A DNA stretch of 64,000 bases from BRH-c54 sp965284565 (lineage in GTDB: Bacteria > Bacteroidota > Bacteroidia > Flavobacteriales_E > Vicingaceae). Position numbers and translations under genes: made by a program. The notes beneath the pieces were generated by a model, which saw only the letters and a list, made by a program, of their open reading frames with translations, had not been told where the DNA came from and made no database searches. Every line of letters begins with the position of its first letter. Positions within the stretch are counted from its first letter, which is position 1. The stretch spans positions 2,790,001-2,854,000 of the forward strand of contig OZ260100.1 of the NCBI GenBank assembly GCA_965284565.1. The letters run 5' to 3'. Shown here piece by piece: positions 43,880 through 51,154 of this stretch.

Positions 43880-43913
43880 AAAAACCTAATGACTTTCATG
43901 TTGTTAGGTTTTT
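43880..43913 (+). terminator. Intrinsic terminator after tRNA-Arg
   Basis: AAAAACCTAA at 43880-43889 and TTAGGTTTTT at 43904-43913 with a 14-base loop, followed by further T residues. The remaining ~285 bp to the next gene hold only AT-rich sequence and the putative -7 box at 44096. Confidence 0.75.
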
Positions 43914-44095
43914 TTGTTTTTAGGGAAAATGGCAACTATCCTAAAGTCAATTTATCTTAATAAAAAGAGCTCAAAATTCGAGGTAAATTAAAAATTTAAC
44001 TGTATTTTTCCATTTCAAAATTATAGGAAAAAGAAAAAATAATTAGTAAACTCTAATCTAATGAACTATATAATAACTTTAGTCTAGTAAAGAAT

Positions 44096-44103
44096 TATAT
44101 TTG
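44096..44103 (+). promoter_or_regulatory. Putative -7 box for the TIR/SLOG operon
   Basis: TATATTTG fits the TAnnTTTG consensus and lies 96 bp before the first gene. A -33 element at proper distance is not evident (the nearest TTTAG is only ~14 bp upstream), so this is weak. It is the best candidate in the gap. Confidence 0.3.
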
Positions 44104-44199
44104 ATTTAATTGCATTGGCAATTGATACCGCTCTTTGTAAAGTACTAAGAAAATATACAAAAATATAAAATTGGAAAATAAATTAACCGTTAAGAAAAC

Positions 44200-45081
44200 A
44201 TGAATTTCGAAGAGTATCAAAAACAGGCAAAAAAAACGATTCAAAAATATGTTGATAGAACAGAAGTGGACGAAATAATTCCTTTCTTAGGTATAGTAGG
44301 AGAAACAGGTTCTGTCATTACTGAATTGAAAAAGAAAATTAGAGACGGTGATGGTTACAATAATTTCAATGAACAGTTAGCTGAAGAATTGGGAGATGTT
44401 CTTTGGTATATATCAACTATTGCAACTCAAAACGGAATTAGTTTAGAAGATATCGCAGAACAAAATTTGAAAAAGACGTTTGATAGATTTTCGGATAAGG
44501 ATTTCTCAAGCTTCAAAATTTATGATGAAAAGTATCCAGAAGAGGAAAGATTCCCTAGAGAATTTGAGGTAACATTCAAAGAACATAAAAAGGGAGAAAA
44601 ACTAATGCTGGAAATATTAGATTCAAATGGAAACAGGATAGGTGATTTATTAACAGATAATTCGCATGAGGATGATGGATATCGTTACCATGATATATTT
44701 CATTTTGGTTATGTAGCATATTTGGGTTGGTCTCCTGTTGTTAGAAAACTTATGGATGTTAAAAGAAGAAGTAATGATAAAACCGATGAAGTTGAAGATG
44801 GAGCACGAGCAGCGATTACCGAAGAATTAATTGCATTGTATGTTTATAGTCATGCTCAACATCACCAACTTTTTAAATACAGCAATAGAGTAGATACTGA
44901 AGTTCTAAAAACAATTCAAAAACTTTCGAGTAAGGTAGAAGTTAAAGATTGTACTGCAAATCAATGGGAAACTGCTATTATTAACTCATATACTGTCTTT
45001 GATGAATTAGTTAAGAATAAGGGAGGTAGAGTACTAGTAAGTATAAAAAATAGAAAACTATTATACATAGGAAAAAATTAA
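44200..45081 (+). CDS. MazG-like nucleoside triphosphate pyrophosphohydrolase, two-part protein
   Basis: 293 residues. Residues 1-100 form an all-alpha MazG-type domain: FLGIVGETGSVITELKKKIRDGD, then EQLAEELGDVLWYISTIATQNG (E62, E63, D66). In classical MazG proteins the first motif reads ExxE; here it is E35-T-G-S38, which I recall as normal for a side branch of the family. The remaining ~190 residues are helical and again contain acidic, MazG-like elements (RYHDIFHFGYVAYLGWSPV; DGARAAITEELIALYVYSH). It should hydrolyse (d)NTPs to monophosphates, perhaps unusual or modified ones. First gene of the seven-gene cluster, 15 bp before the next. Confidence 0.82.
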   Translation: MNFEEYQKQAKKTIQKYVDRTEVDEIIPFLGIVGETGSVITELKKKIRDGDGYNNFNEQLAEELGDVLWYISTIATQNGISLEDIAEQNLKKTFDRFSDKDFSSFKIYDEKYPEEERFPREFEVTFKEHKKGEKLMLEILDSNGNRIGDLLTDNSHEDDGYRYHDIFHFGYVAYLGWSPVVRKLMDVKRRSNDKTDEVEDGARAAITEELIALYVYSHAQHHQLFKYSNRVDTEVLKTIQKLSSKVEVKDCTANQWETAIINSYTVFDELVKNKGGRVLVSIKNRKLLYIGKN

Positions 45082-45096
45082 GCTCAAATAAGAGAA

Positions 45097-46134
45097 ATGG
45101 AATTAGTTGTTGATAACATAATAGAAGAAGTAACGTTGCAAAAAAACTTTCAAATCCATAAAAAAATGAAGCTTCCAACACCAACTGAGGCTTACGATAC
45201 TTATTGGAGATTTACTGCTGAAAGACAAAATATTTTTTTCAAGAAGATAGAAGGAGAGTCTTTTCCATGGACTGATGATGAGGTACTTATTAAACACAAG
45301 TTTACTAATGCCTACAGGGCATCAGACAGAGTTAGTCAATTTCTAATTAAAGAAGTCATTTATAAAGGGGATCAATCTCCTGAAGAAGTGTTTTTTAGAA
45401 TAATTTTATTTAAAACATTTAATAAAATAGAAACTTGGAAATTGCTACAAAAGCAACTTAAAGAAATTAGGTATTCAGAGTTCTCTTTTTCTAAATATTC
45501 TAAAATTCTTGATCAGGCAATTAAAAAAGAGAAAACAATATATTCTGGTGCATATATAATGACTTCTGGAAAGAGTTCTTTTGGGTATCCTAAAAAACAC
45601 AAAAATCATTTAATGTTGCTTGATTTGATGATGAAAAATCAGACTTATAAGCTAGTAAGAGATGCTAAATCAATACAAGAAGTTTTTTATTTGTTAAAGG
45701 AGTTCCCTACAATTGGTGATTTTTTGGCCTATCAGTATTGCATTGATTTAAACTATAGCAATTTAATTGATTTTAGTGAAATGGATTTTGTTTTTCCAGG
45801 ACCAGGAGCAAGAGATGGAATTAGGAAATGCTTTAGCGATATGGGAGATTATAATGAATCCGAAATAATACGCTTAATGGCTGAAAAGCAAAATGAAGAA
45901 TTTAAAAGGTTAAATATTCCATTTCAAAACTTATGGGGAAGGGATTTACAACTTATAGATTGTCAAAATTTATTTTGTGAAGTTGATAAGTATTCTCGGG
46001 TTATACATCCCAATTTAAAAGGAATTTCTGGACGAACAAGAATCAAACAAATTTATAAACCAACAAAAAGTAAAATTGAATACTGGTATCCTCCAAAATG
46101 GAATATTAATAAAATAGTTAAGAATTATGAGTAG
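45097..46134 (+). CDS. Helical protein of the 5-hmdU DNA kinase / alpha-glutamyl-putrescinyl-thymine pyrophosphorylase type
   Basis: 345 residues, no signal peptide. YWRFTAERQNIFFKKIEG, then W.DDEVLIKHKFTNAYRASDRVSQFLI, FFRIILFKTFNKIETW, GDFLAYQYCIDLNYS and FPGPGARDGI match the pattern I recall for the HMUDK_hel family (also called aGPT-Pplase, clade 3), a DNA-glycosylase-like helical domain first met in phages with hypermodified thymine. In those systems relatives act on modified bases in DNA. Here the gene sits in a bacterial TIR cluster, so it may recognise or modify bases of phage or host DNA. Overlaps the following TIR gene by 8 bp. Family assignment is from memory of motifs and needs a profile search. 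Confidence 0.7.
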   Translation: MELVVDNIIEEVTLQKNFQIHKKMKLPTPTEAYDTYWRFTAERQNIFFKKIEGESFPWTDDEVLIKHKFTNAYRASDRVSQFLIKEVIYKGDQSPEEVFFRIILFKTFNKIETWKLLQKQLKEIRYSEFSFSKYSKILDQAIKKEKTIYSGAYIMTSGKSSFGYPKKHKNHLMLLDLMMKNQTYKLVRDAKSIQEVFYLLKEFPTIGDFLAYQYCIDLNYSNLIDFSEMDFVFPGPGARDGIRKCFSDMGDYNESEIIRLMAEKQNEEFKRLNIPFQNLWGRDLQLIDCQNLFCEVDKYSRVIHPNLKGISGRTRIKQIYKPTKSKIEYWYPPKWNINKIVKNYE

Positions 46135-46615
46135 CCCTAAATCAAATAATGTTTTCATAAGTCATCATGGTAAGGATGATGATAAAGTACAACGATTAAA
46201 AGAACGTTTTGCAGAAAGAGGTTATAATGTCAGAAATTATTCGGTAGATAGTACGAAACATACTAAAAAAAAGAGGCCAAGTGATGAAGTGATAAAAAGA
46301 TTTTTAAGAAAACAGATAAGTTGGTCAGGCTCTTTAATATGTCTTATTGGAGATAAAACTCATTCTAGAAAGTGGGTAAATGATGAAATTGAAATGGCAT
46401 ATAGGCAAGGTAAAAAAATCGTAGGAATCTATACTCATGGAAATAATGAAAATGCAGAACTTCCTCCTGCTTTTAAAAAGTATGGCGGACCCACAATTGG
46501 TTGGAATTCTTTAGATAAGTTAATCGATATTATAAATGGTAAAAAATTTCCTGTAGAAAACCCTTCTGGAGGTAAAAAGGCTCCTATGTATAAGATAGCT
46601 ACAATAAATTGTTAG
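46127..46615 (+). CDS. TIR-domain protein 1 (ThsB/MTH538-like)
   Basis: 162 residues, essentially one TIR domain. NNVFISHHGKDDDKVQRLKERFAERGY is the first strand and helix; SGSLICLIGDKTHSRKWVNDEIEMAYRQGKKIVGIY contains the W-x3-E pattern with W83 and candidate catalytic E87. This W..xEI form is typical of the MTH538/DUF1863 branch that includes ThsB of Thoeris. TIR enzymes of this type consume NAD+ and make cyclic or conjugated ADP-ribose signals. Start at ATG 46127 overlaps the previous stop by 8 bp, so expression is coupled. The C-terminal tail (~120-162) is unassigned. Confidence 0.85.
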   Translation: MSSPKSNNVFISHHGKDDDKVQRLKERFAERGYNVRNYSVDSTKHTKKKRPSDEVIKRFLRKQISWSGSLICLIGDKTHSRKWVNDEIEMAYRQGKKIVGIYTHGNNENAELPPAFKKYGGPTIGWNSLDKLIDIINGKKFPVENPSGGKKAPMYKIATINC

Positions 46616-46619
46616 TGTA

Positions 46620-47255
46620 ATGAATTATTTCTCATATGTAGTTGAACATGATTATGGTCTTGCTCCAAACCCATTTGGAGGTTACTGTACTTTGGCTGTG
46701 TGTAAGCCTGCTATAAGAAAAAATAAAAATTTAGAATTAGGTGACTGGATTATTGGAACGGGAAGTAAAAAATTAAGCCGATTGAATCACCTTATATATG
46801 CTATGCAAGTCGAAGAAAAAATCACTTTTGATGAATATTGGAATAATCCTCGTTTTCATTACAAAAGACCTATTATAAATGGCAGTTTAGTTCAAATGTA
46901 TGGTGATAACTTTTATCACAAAGACGAACAAACCAATGAGTGGATACAAGAACCATCTGCTCATTCTACAGTCAATAAAGAAAAGCATACGAAAACTGAT
47001 ACTAGTGCGGATTCTGTTTTAATATCAAGAAATTTCTACTACTTAGGCGATAACTCTATCGAAATTCCTGAGGATTTTTCCATTTTTTGCAAAAAAGGAC
47101 CAGGAATGAAATATAAAGATTTAAATGAAGTGGGAGAGGAGTTTATAGCATGGATTATAACTAATCCTAATATTGAGAAAGGAATTGGAGGAGACCCGAT
47201 TAGTTGGATTGAACACGAAAGTGAACATAATCAAATTAACCTACAGTTATTTTGA
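46620..47255 (+). CDS. Nmad2-like protein (nucleotide modification associated domain 2)
   Basis: 211 residues. The start YFSYVVEHDYGLAPNPFGGYCTLAVCKPAIR, then LELGDWIIGTGSK, HLIYAMQVEEKITFDEYW and later FYYLGDNSIEIPEDF match the Nmad2 domain as I recall it. Nmad domains were named for their association with DNA and nucleotide modification enzymes; the biochemistry is not established. The conserved His, Cys and Gly-Asp-Trp residues suggest an enzyme or a ligand-binding fold. It starts 5 bp after TIR protein 1 and ends just before TIR protein 2. Confidence 0.78.
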   Translation: MNYFSYVVEHDYGLAPNPFGGYCTLAVCKPAIRKNKNLELGDWIIGTGSKKLSRLNHLIYAMQVEEKITFDEYWNNPRFHYKRPIINGSLVQMYGDNFYHKDEQTNEWIQEPSAHSTVNKEKHTKTDTSADSVLISRNFYYLGDNSIEIPEDFSIFCKKGPGMKYKDLNEVGEEFIAWIITNPNIEKGIGGDPISWIEHESEHNQINLQLF

Positions 47256-47266
47256 GAAAGAATAAT

Positions 47267-48430
47267 ATGGAATATAAATATCAAATAATATTTCTTGGTA
47301 CTACTGATAATTATATCAAGCGAATTAGAAGTCTTCTATTTGAAAAAATTCGTGAGTTAAAGTTACTGGAAAATGCATTTAAAGTAATCACAGAGGAAAA
47401 TTACTTTGCAGAGTATAAAGGTAATCAGCCTGGATATGTATTATATTTTGGAGATAAAAACGGTAGCTTTAAGAATGTAGACTTACTACAACAGTTATTG
47501 TTGGATGGTACAATTATTCTTCCAATATACTCTGATTCATTTACTAATGAAATACCGGAGTTACTTTCTAACCAAAATGGACTTAAATATTCTGTTAATG
47601 AAGATGAAAAAATTGTATCGCTTGTTTTAGAGTCGTTTGGCAAATTAAGGGCTACTAGAAAAGTTTTCATTAGCTATAAAAGAAATGAGTCTTCATCAGT
47701 CGCTTTGCAGTTGTATGAGGAGTTGGAAAGGAAGAATTTTGATGTGTTCTTAGATACGCATTCTATTAAACAAGGAGAGCCATTTCAAGAAGAACTATGG
47801 CATAGAATGAGTGATTGTGATGTCGTAGTGTTATTAAATACTCCTAATTTTCTTGAAAGTAGGTGGTGTAAAGAGGAAATCGCTGAAGCTAGTGCAAAAC
47901 TAATAGGTGTTGTCCAGCTAGTCTGGCCAAAGCATAAACCAGAGAGGTTTGCTGAAATATCTTTCCCTGTACAAATGGAAATTGAGAATTTCGATTATTG
48001 GGATGAAGATAAAACTTATTTATCAAGACTAAAGGATGACTTCATAGATGATTTAGTATGTATAGTAGAATCAGTACGAGCTAGAAATCTTGCTTCTAGA
48101 CAAGATAGTTTGATTACAGATTTTTTAAATGTCGGTCGCAAATTTGGGCGAAATCTAAATTTACAACCTGAGCGTTTTATAACGGAAGAAATTTCTAGCG
48201 ATAAAATAAATATATATATCCCTTCTGTTGGAATACCTCAATCTATGGATTGCCATTTATCAGAGGAACTTACTAAAGCATCAAGTAACTATGCAAAAGC
48301 ATGTGTTCATCTTATCTATGATGATTTAAGAATTAGAAATAGATGGTTAAATCATCTTCATTGGTTAAATGATCAATTAAGGATAAAAACAATTGGTAAA
48401 AAAGAATTCGAACTATGTCTAAAAGTTTAA
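47267..48430 (+). CDS. TIR-domain protein 2 with long N- and C-terminal regions
   Basis: 387 residues from ATG 47267; a TTG five codons earlier overlaps the previous stop. Residues 1-130 are an alpha/beta region of unknown family (YQIIFLGTTDNYIKRIRSLLF; ILPIYSDSF) that itself looks Rossmann-like. The TIR domain (~131-270) has VFISYKRNESSSVALQLYEELE, FLDTHSIKQGEPFQEELW and the motif WCKEE (W200 to E204) of the classical TIR branch. The last ~115 residues are partly helical. This is a different TIR class from the other two in the operon. It overlaps the SLOG gene by 16 bp. Confidence 0.85.
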   Translation: MEYKYQIIFLGTTDNYIKRIRSLLFEKIRELKLLENAFKVITEENYFAEYKGNQPGYVLYFGDKNGSFKNVDLLQQLLLDGTIILPIYSDSFTNEIPELLSNQNGLKYSVNEDEKIVSLVLESFGKLRATRKVFISYKRNESSSVALQLYEELERKNFDVFLDTHSIKQGEPFQEELWHRMSDCDVVVLLNTPNFLESRWCKEEIAEASAKLIGVVQLVWPKHKPERFAEISFPVQMEIENFDYWDEDKTYLSRLKDDFIDDLVCIVESVRARNLASRQDSLITDFLNVGRKFGRNLNLQPERFITEEISSDKINIYIPSVGIPQSMDCHLSEELTKASSNYAKACVHLIYDDLRIRNRWLNHLHWLNDQLRIKTIGKKEFELCLKV

Positions 48431-49005
48431 AAAACATATTTCTATCGGCTAGTATTCCCTTAGAAACAAGAGATTCAAAATATTTCGAAACAGCGGATAT
48501 TCTAGCGATCAGAGATTCTGTAATATCATTAGCAACAGCAGTTTTACCTGAGCATAAATTGATATGGGGAGGTCACCCTTCAATAACTCCATTGGTTAAT
48601 TATGTTTTACAAGTTAGCGGAATAAATATTCAGGATCATATGACGATATATCAATCAAAGTTTTTCGAAAAGTCTTTTCTCCCTGACAATAATCAATTTG
48701 ACAATATAATAACAACAGAAAACTTAGGAGAAAAAGATGCAAGCTTAAAATTAATGAGAGAAAAAATGTTAGGCTCAAATGATTTTAGTGCTGGAATCTT
48801 TATAGGAGGAATGGAAGGAGTAGAAGAGGAGTTTATGATGTTTAGAGAATTTCATTCAAATGCAATTGTTATTCCTGTTGCTAGCACAGGTGCAGCAGCG
48901 AAAATGATCTTTGACAAGTATTATTCAGAGAAGGGCAATAAAAGGTTTCTTTTAGATTATGCTTATTCCTCTGTATTTCAAAAATATTTATTGGACAAAA
49001 TTTAA
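48415..49005 (+). CDS. Stand-alone SLOG-like domain protein
   Basis: 196 residues. IFLSASIPLETRDSKYFETADILAIRDSV, then LIWGGHPSITPLV, and GIFIGGMEGVEEEFMMFREF followed by IPVASTGAAA form the Rossmann-like SLOG fold: a glycine pair after strand 2 and the GG..G..EE motif after a later strand. SLOG domains bind nucleotides or their derivatives; in ThsA of Thoeris the SLOG domain senses the TIR-made signal. Here it is not fused to SIR2 or a membrane domain. It overlaps TIR gene 2 by 16 bp and is 4 bp before TIR gene 3, so it is probably a partner of both. Confidence 0.75.
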   Translation: MSKSLKNIFLSASIPLETRDSKYFETADILAIRDSVISLATAVLPEHKLIWGGHPSITPLVNYVLQVSGINIQDHMTIYQSKFFEKSFLPDNNQFDNIITTENLGEKDASLKLMREKMLGSNDFSAGIFIGGMEGVEEEFMMFREFHSNAIVIPVASTGAAAKMIFDKYYSEKGNKRFLLDYAYSSVFQKYLLDKI

Positions 49006-49009
49006 TTAT

Positions 49010-49537
49010 ATGGGAATTTTATTAAAAAGAGACATGCCTGTAAAAAGAAAAGTATTTTTTAGTTTTCATTTTGAAAAGGATTTTTGGAGAACCCAACAAG
49101 TTCGAAATATTGGTTCAATAGAAAAAAATTCCGTTGCAACACCAAATAACTGGGAAGAAATTAAACGAAAAGGTGATACTTCTATTAAAAAATGGATCGA
49201 TACCAATCTATCGGGAAAATCTTGTCTTGTTGTTTTAGTTGGAGAAGGAACTGCCAACAGGAAATGGATTGATTATGAAATCAAAAAAGCTTGGGATTCA
49301 GGGAAAGGAGTTGTTGGGATAAGAATTCATAACCTAAATAATCAACAGGGAAAGCAATCTAAAGCTGGGAAAAATCCATTTGAGGGGTTCACTTTATGTG
49401 AAGGAAAGAAAAAACTATCAAATGTTGTAAAACTAAAATCACCTACTCAAGTTACAGGTCCCGGAGTTTATAAAAATATAGCTGATAATCTAGGTGCTTG
49501 GATTGAAGAAGCAATTAAAATAAGAAAAGAATTTTAA
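49010..49537 (+). CDS. TIR-domain protein 3 (ThsB-like)
   Basis: 175 residues from ATG 49010, which lies 4 bp after the SLOG stop; an earlier in-frame start would run deep into the SLOG gene. VKRKVFFSFHFEKDFWRTQQVRNIG, KGDTSIKKWIDTNLSGKSCLVVLVGEGTANRKWIDYEIKKAW is close to the MTH538/ThsB-like TIR pattern; the candidate catalytic residue is E90 (W86-x3-E90). The QVRNIG segment and the later NPFEGFTL are typical of this branch. Last gene of the cluster; no terminator is obvious after it. Confidence 0.87.
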   Translation: MGILLKRDMPVKRKVFFSFHFEKDFWRTQQVRNIGSIEKNSVATPNNWEEIKRKGDTSIKKWIDTNLSGKSCLVVLVGEGTANRKWIDYEIKKAWDSGKGVVGIRIHNLNNQQGKQSKAGKNPFEGFTLCEGKKKLSNVVKLKSPTQVTGPGVYKNIADNLGAWIEEAIKIRKEF

Positions 49538-49561
49538 ACATATACCAAAGCATATATAAAG

Positions 49562-49696
49562 TTAGAATAGCTTAAAATACACAACAGCCGCTATTATCAT
49601 TCCCAGGGCTATTAGAATCAATAACACATAGGTTCTGCGTTGTTTCCACAGTAATATTTGGTTAAATTTAGTCCATATGTAACTCCATAATCTCAT
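49562..49696 (-). CDS. Small single-pass membrane protein (44 residues)
   Basis: The minus-strand ORF from ATG at 49694-49696 to TAA at 49562-49564 encodes MRLWSYIWTKFNQILLWKQ then a basic patch (RRTY) and a ~20-residue hydrophobic segment (VLLILIALGMIIAAVVYF). The basic residues before the membrane segment suggest cytoplasmic N-terminus. A decayed copy of the 5' end is at 50302-50341. It may be a conserved small membrane protein, but such ORFs can arise by chance in AT-rich DNA. It occupies part of the ~390 bp gap after the TIR cluster; the rest shows nothing clear. Confidence 0.45.
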   Translation of the reverse strand: MRLWSYIWTKFNQILLWKQRRTYVLLILIALGMIIAAVVYFKLF

Positions 49697-49706
49697 ACGC
49701 ACTAAT
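49667..49706 (-). repeat. Imperfect duplicate of 5' end of small membrane protein gene, copy A
   Basis: 40 bp beginning TTTAGTCCAT and ending GCACTAAT match 50302-50341 at 33 of 40 positions without gaps. The copy includes the start codon and first ten codons of the 44-residue protein. Confidence 0.6.
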
Positions 49707-49923
49707 TTACGCAAATAAAATGAGCTTGCAAAATAGTACGTGTAATTGTGGCAGTACTTTAAAGCTCTTAAATTATCACATCCATGCTACAATTGCTATC
49801 GAAGAAGAAGCTTAGTTGATTAATATCAATTATAGTAATTGATTGACATCTCCACCTCTAATTTATGCTAATATTACCTTTATGGATAATTTAAGTATTT
49901 ATAAACAACTAAAAATAAAAGTT

Positions 49924-50277
49924 ATGAAAATATTAAAAACCATAAGTCTATCAGCCCTTATTTTGTTAGGAGCATCATCAGATTTAGTCGCAAAAAAAAC
50001 AGATCATGATAAAGTTAAAATTAATGAAGAGGCGTTTAACAGTCTAACAAAACAAGATCAAGCCAAAGCATTAGATATTCAAACTCAATTAAATGAAATT
50101 TATTCAACTGATAAATCAAGTTTGTCTAAAAGTGAAAAAAAAGAACTTAAACAAGAATTAAGAATATTGAAAGAAGAAGTTAAATTAATAAATCAGAAGT
50201 CTGACAATGGTCATGTTATATACATATCTACAGGTGGATTAATTATAATTATTTTACTTTTAATTATTCTACTATAG
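49924..50277 (+). CDS. Small secreted or membrane protein with C-terminal hydrophobic tail
   Basis: 117 residues from ATG 49924, which begins the signal peptide (MKILKTISLSALILLGASSDLVA); upstream in-frame ATGs would add a non-signal segment. The middle is charged and helical with a coiled-coil look (SLSKSEKKELKQELRILKEEVKLI), and the end is a hydrophobic run (ISTGGLIIIILLLIILL). This layout, signal then helical segment then C-terminal membrane stretch, recurs in small Bacteroidota envelope proteins. No function known. Confidence 0.65.
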   Translation: MKILKTISLSALILLGASSDLVAKKTDHDKVKINEEAFNSLTKQDQAKALDIQTQLNEIYSTDKSSLSKSEKKELKQELRILKEEVKLINQKSDNGHVIYISTGGLIIIILLLIILL

Positions 50278-50301
50278 CATCTGCATTGTTTTCAAAGTAA
50301 G

Positions 50302-50341
50302 TTTAGTTCATGTATAACTTCATAATTTTATAAGCACTAAT
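50302..50341 (-). repeat. Imperfect duplicate of small membrane protein gene 5' end, copy B
   Basis: Matches 49667-49706 at 33 of 40 positions. On the minus strand the copy reads ATG AAG TTA TAC ATG AAC TAA, so the frame is closed and this is a remnant. Confidence 0.55.
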
Positions 50342-50450
50342 ATATACTATTTAGTACTTTATTGTATATTAAAGCCTCTAAATTAGCATCACAACCTTGT
50401 ATCCATCCATTGGAAAAGCGTTATGCAGATAATGTTTAAGTTTGCAGTAA

Positions 50451-51146
50451 ATGAGCAAACAATACGAGCATATATTTTTCGACTTAGACAGAACACTTTG
50501 GCATTTTGATGAAAACTCTAAAAATGTGCTGAATGAAATTTTTGTGAAATTTGAGTTAGCTCGTTATATCAGTAATGTTGATGAGTTTATTAAGTCCTAC
50601 GAAATCATTAATGATAATCTTTGGCGACAATATAGTAAAAGTAGAATAGATAAAGAAAAACTTCGCTCAGAAAGGTTTTATCAAACCCTACTTAGATATG
50701 GTGCAGACAATAATGATATTGCCATACAAATAGGTGATTATTACATTAACCACTCTCCACAACAAACAGCTTTATTGCCACATACCATTGAAACCTTAGA
50801 TTATTTAAAAGATAAATATGTGTTGCATATTATTACTAACGGTTTTGAGGAGGTTCAGCTAATTAAATTGAGTAAATCTGGAATAATGGATTACTTTAAT
50901 CAGCTTATATTTTCTGAGAAAGTAGGAGTGAAAAAACCACATCCGCTAATTTTTAAAAGAGCCATAAAAAATGCTAATGCCCAAATTAGTAATTCCATTA
51001 TGATAGGGGATGATTATTATGCCGATATTTATGGAGCTACAAGAGCAGGTATGGACAGTATTTACTTCAACTTTAACAATCGTCCGCACCAACATACTGT
51101 TAACAATGAGATAAATTGCTTAAGTGAGTTGACAGGATTGCTTTAA
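50451..51146 (+). CDS. yjjG: YjjG-family noncanonical pyrimidine nucleotidase (HAD)
   Basis: 231 residues. HAD motif I IFFDLDRTLWHF, motif II ITNGFEEVQ, the Lys in GVKKPHPLIF and motif III IGDDYYADIYGA. The TLWHFDENS variant and helical cap match YjjG. It dephosphorylates pyrimidine monophosphates, with a known preference in relatives for noncanonical ones, so it cleans the nucleotide pool. Cytoplasmic. Monocistronic by position; its closeness to the nucleotide-related cluster may be chance. Confidence 0.88.
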   Translation: MSKQYEHIFFDLDRTLWHFDENSKNVLNEIFVKFELARYISNVDEFIKSYEIINDNLWRQYSKSRIDKEKLRSERFYQTLLRYGADNNDIAIQIGDYYINHSPQQTALLPHTIETLDYLKDKYVLHIITNGFEEVQLIKLSKSGIMDYFNQLIFSEKVGVKKPHPLIFKRAIKNANAQISNSIMIGDDYYADIYGATRAGMDSIYFNFNNRPHQHTVNNEINCLSELTGLL

Positions 51147-51154
51147 TTGATTTT

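Noticed and set aside
43871..49900. Search for a direct repeat of the tRNA-Arg 3' end as an attachment site
   Set aside because: No copy of the T-arm/acceptor sequence was seen downstream, and no integrase gene is present, so no att site is claimed.
49843..49923. Upstream in-frame start for the small secreted protein
   Set aside because: The added segment is not part of a signal peptide; ATG 49924 begins a clean one.
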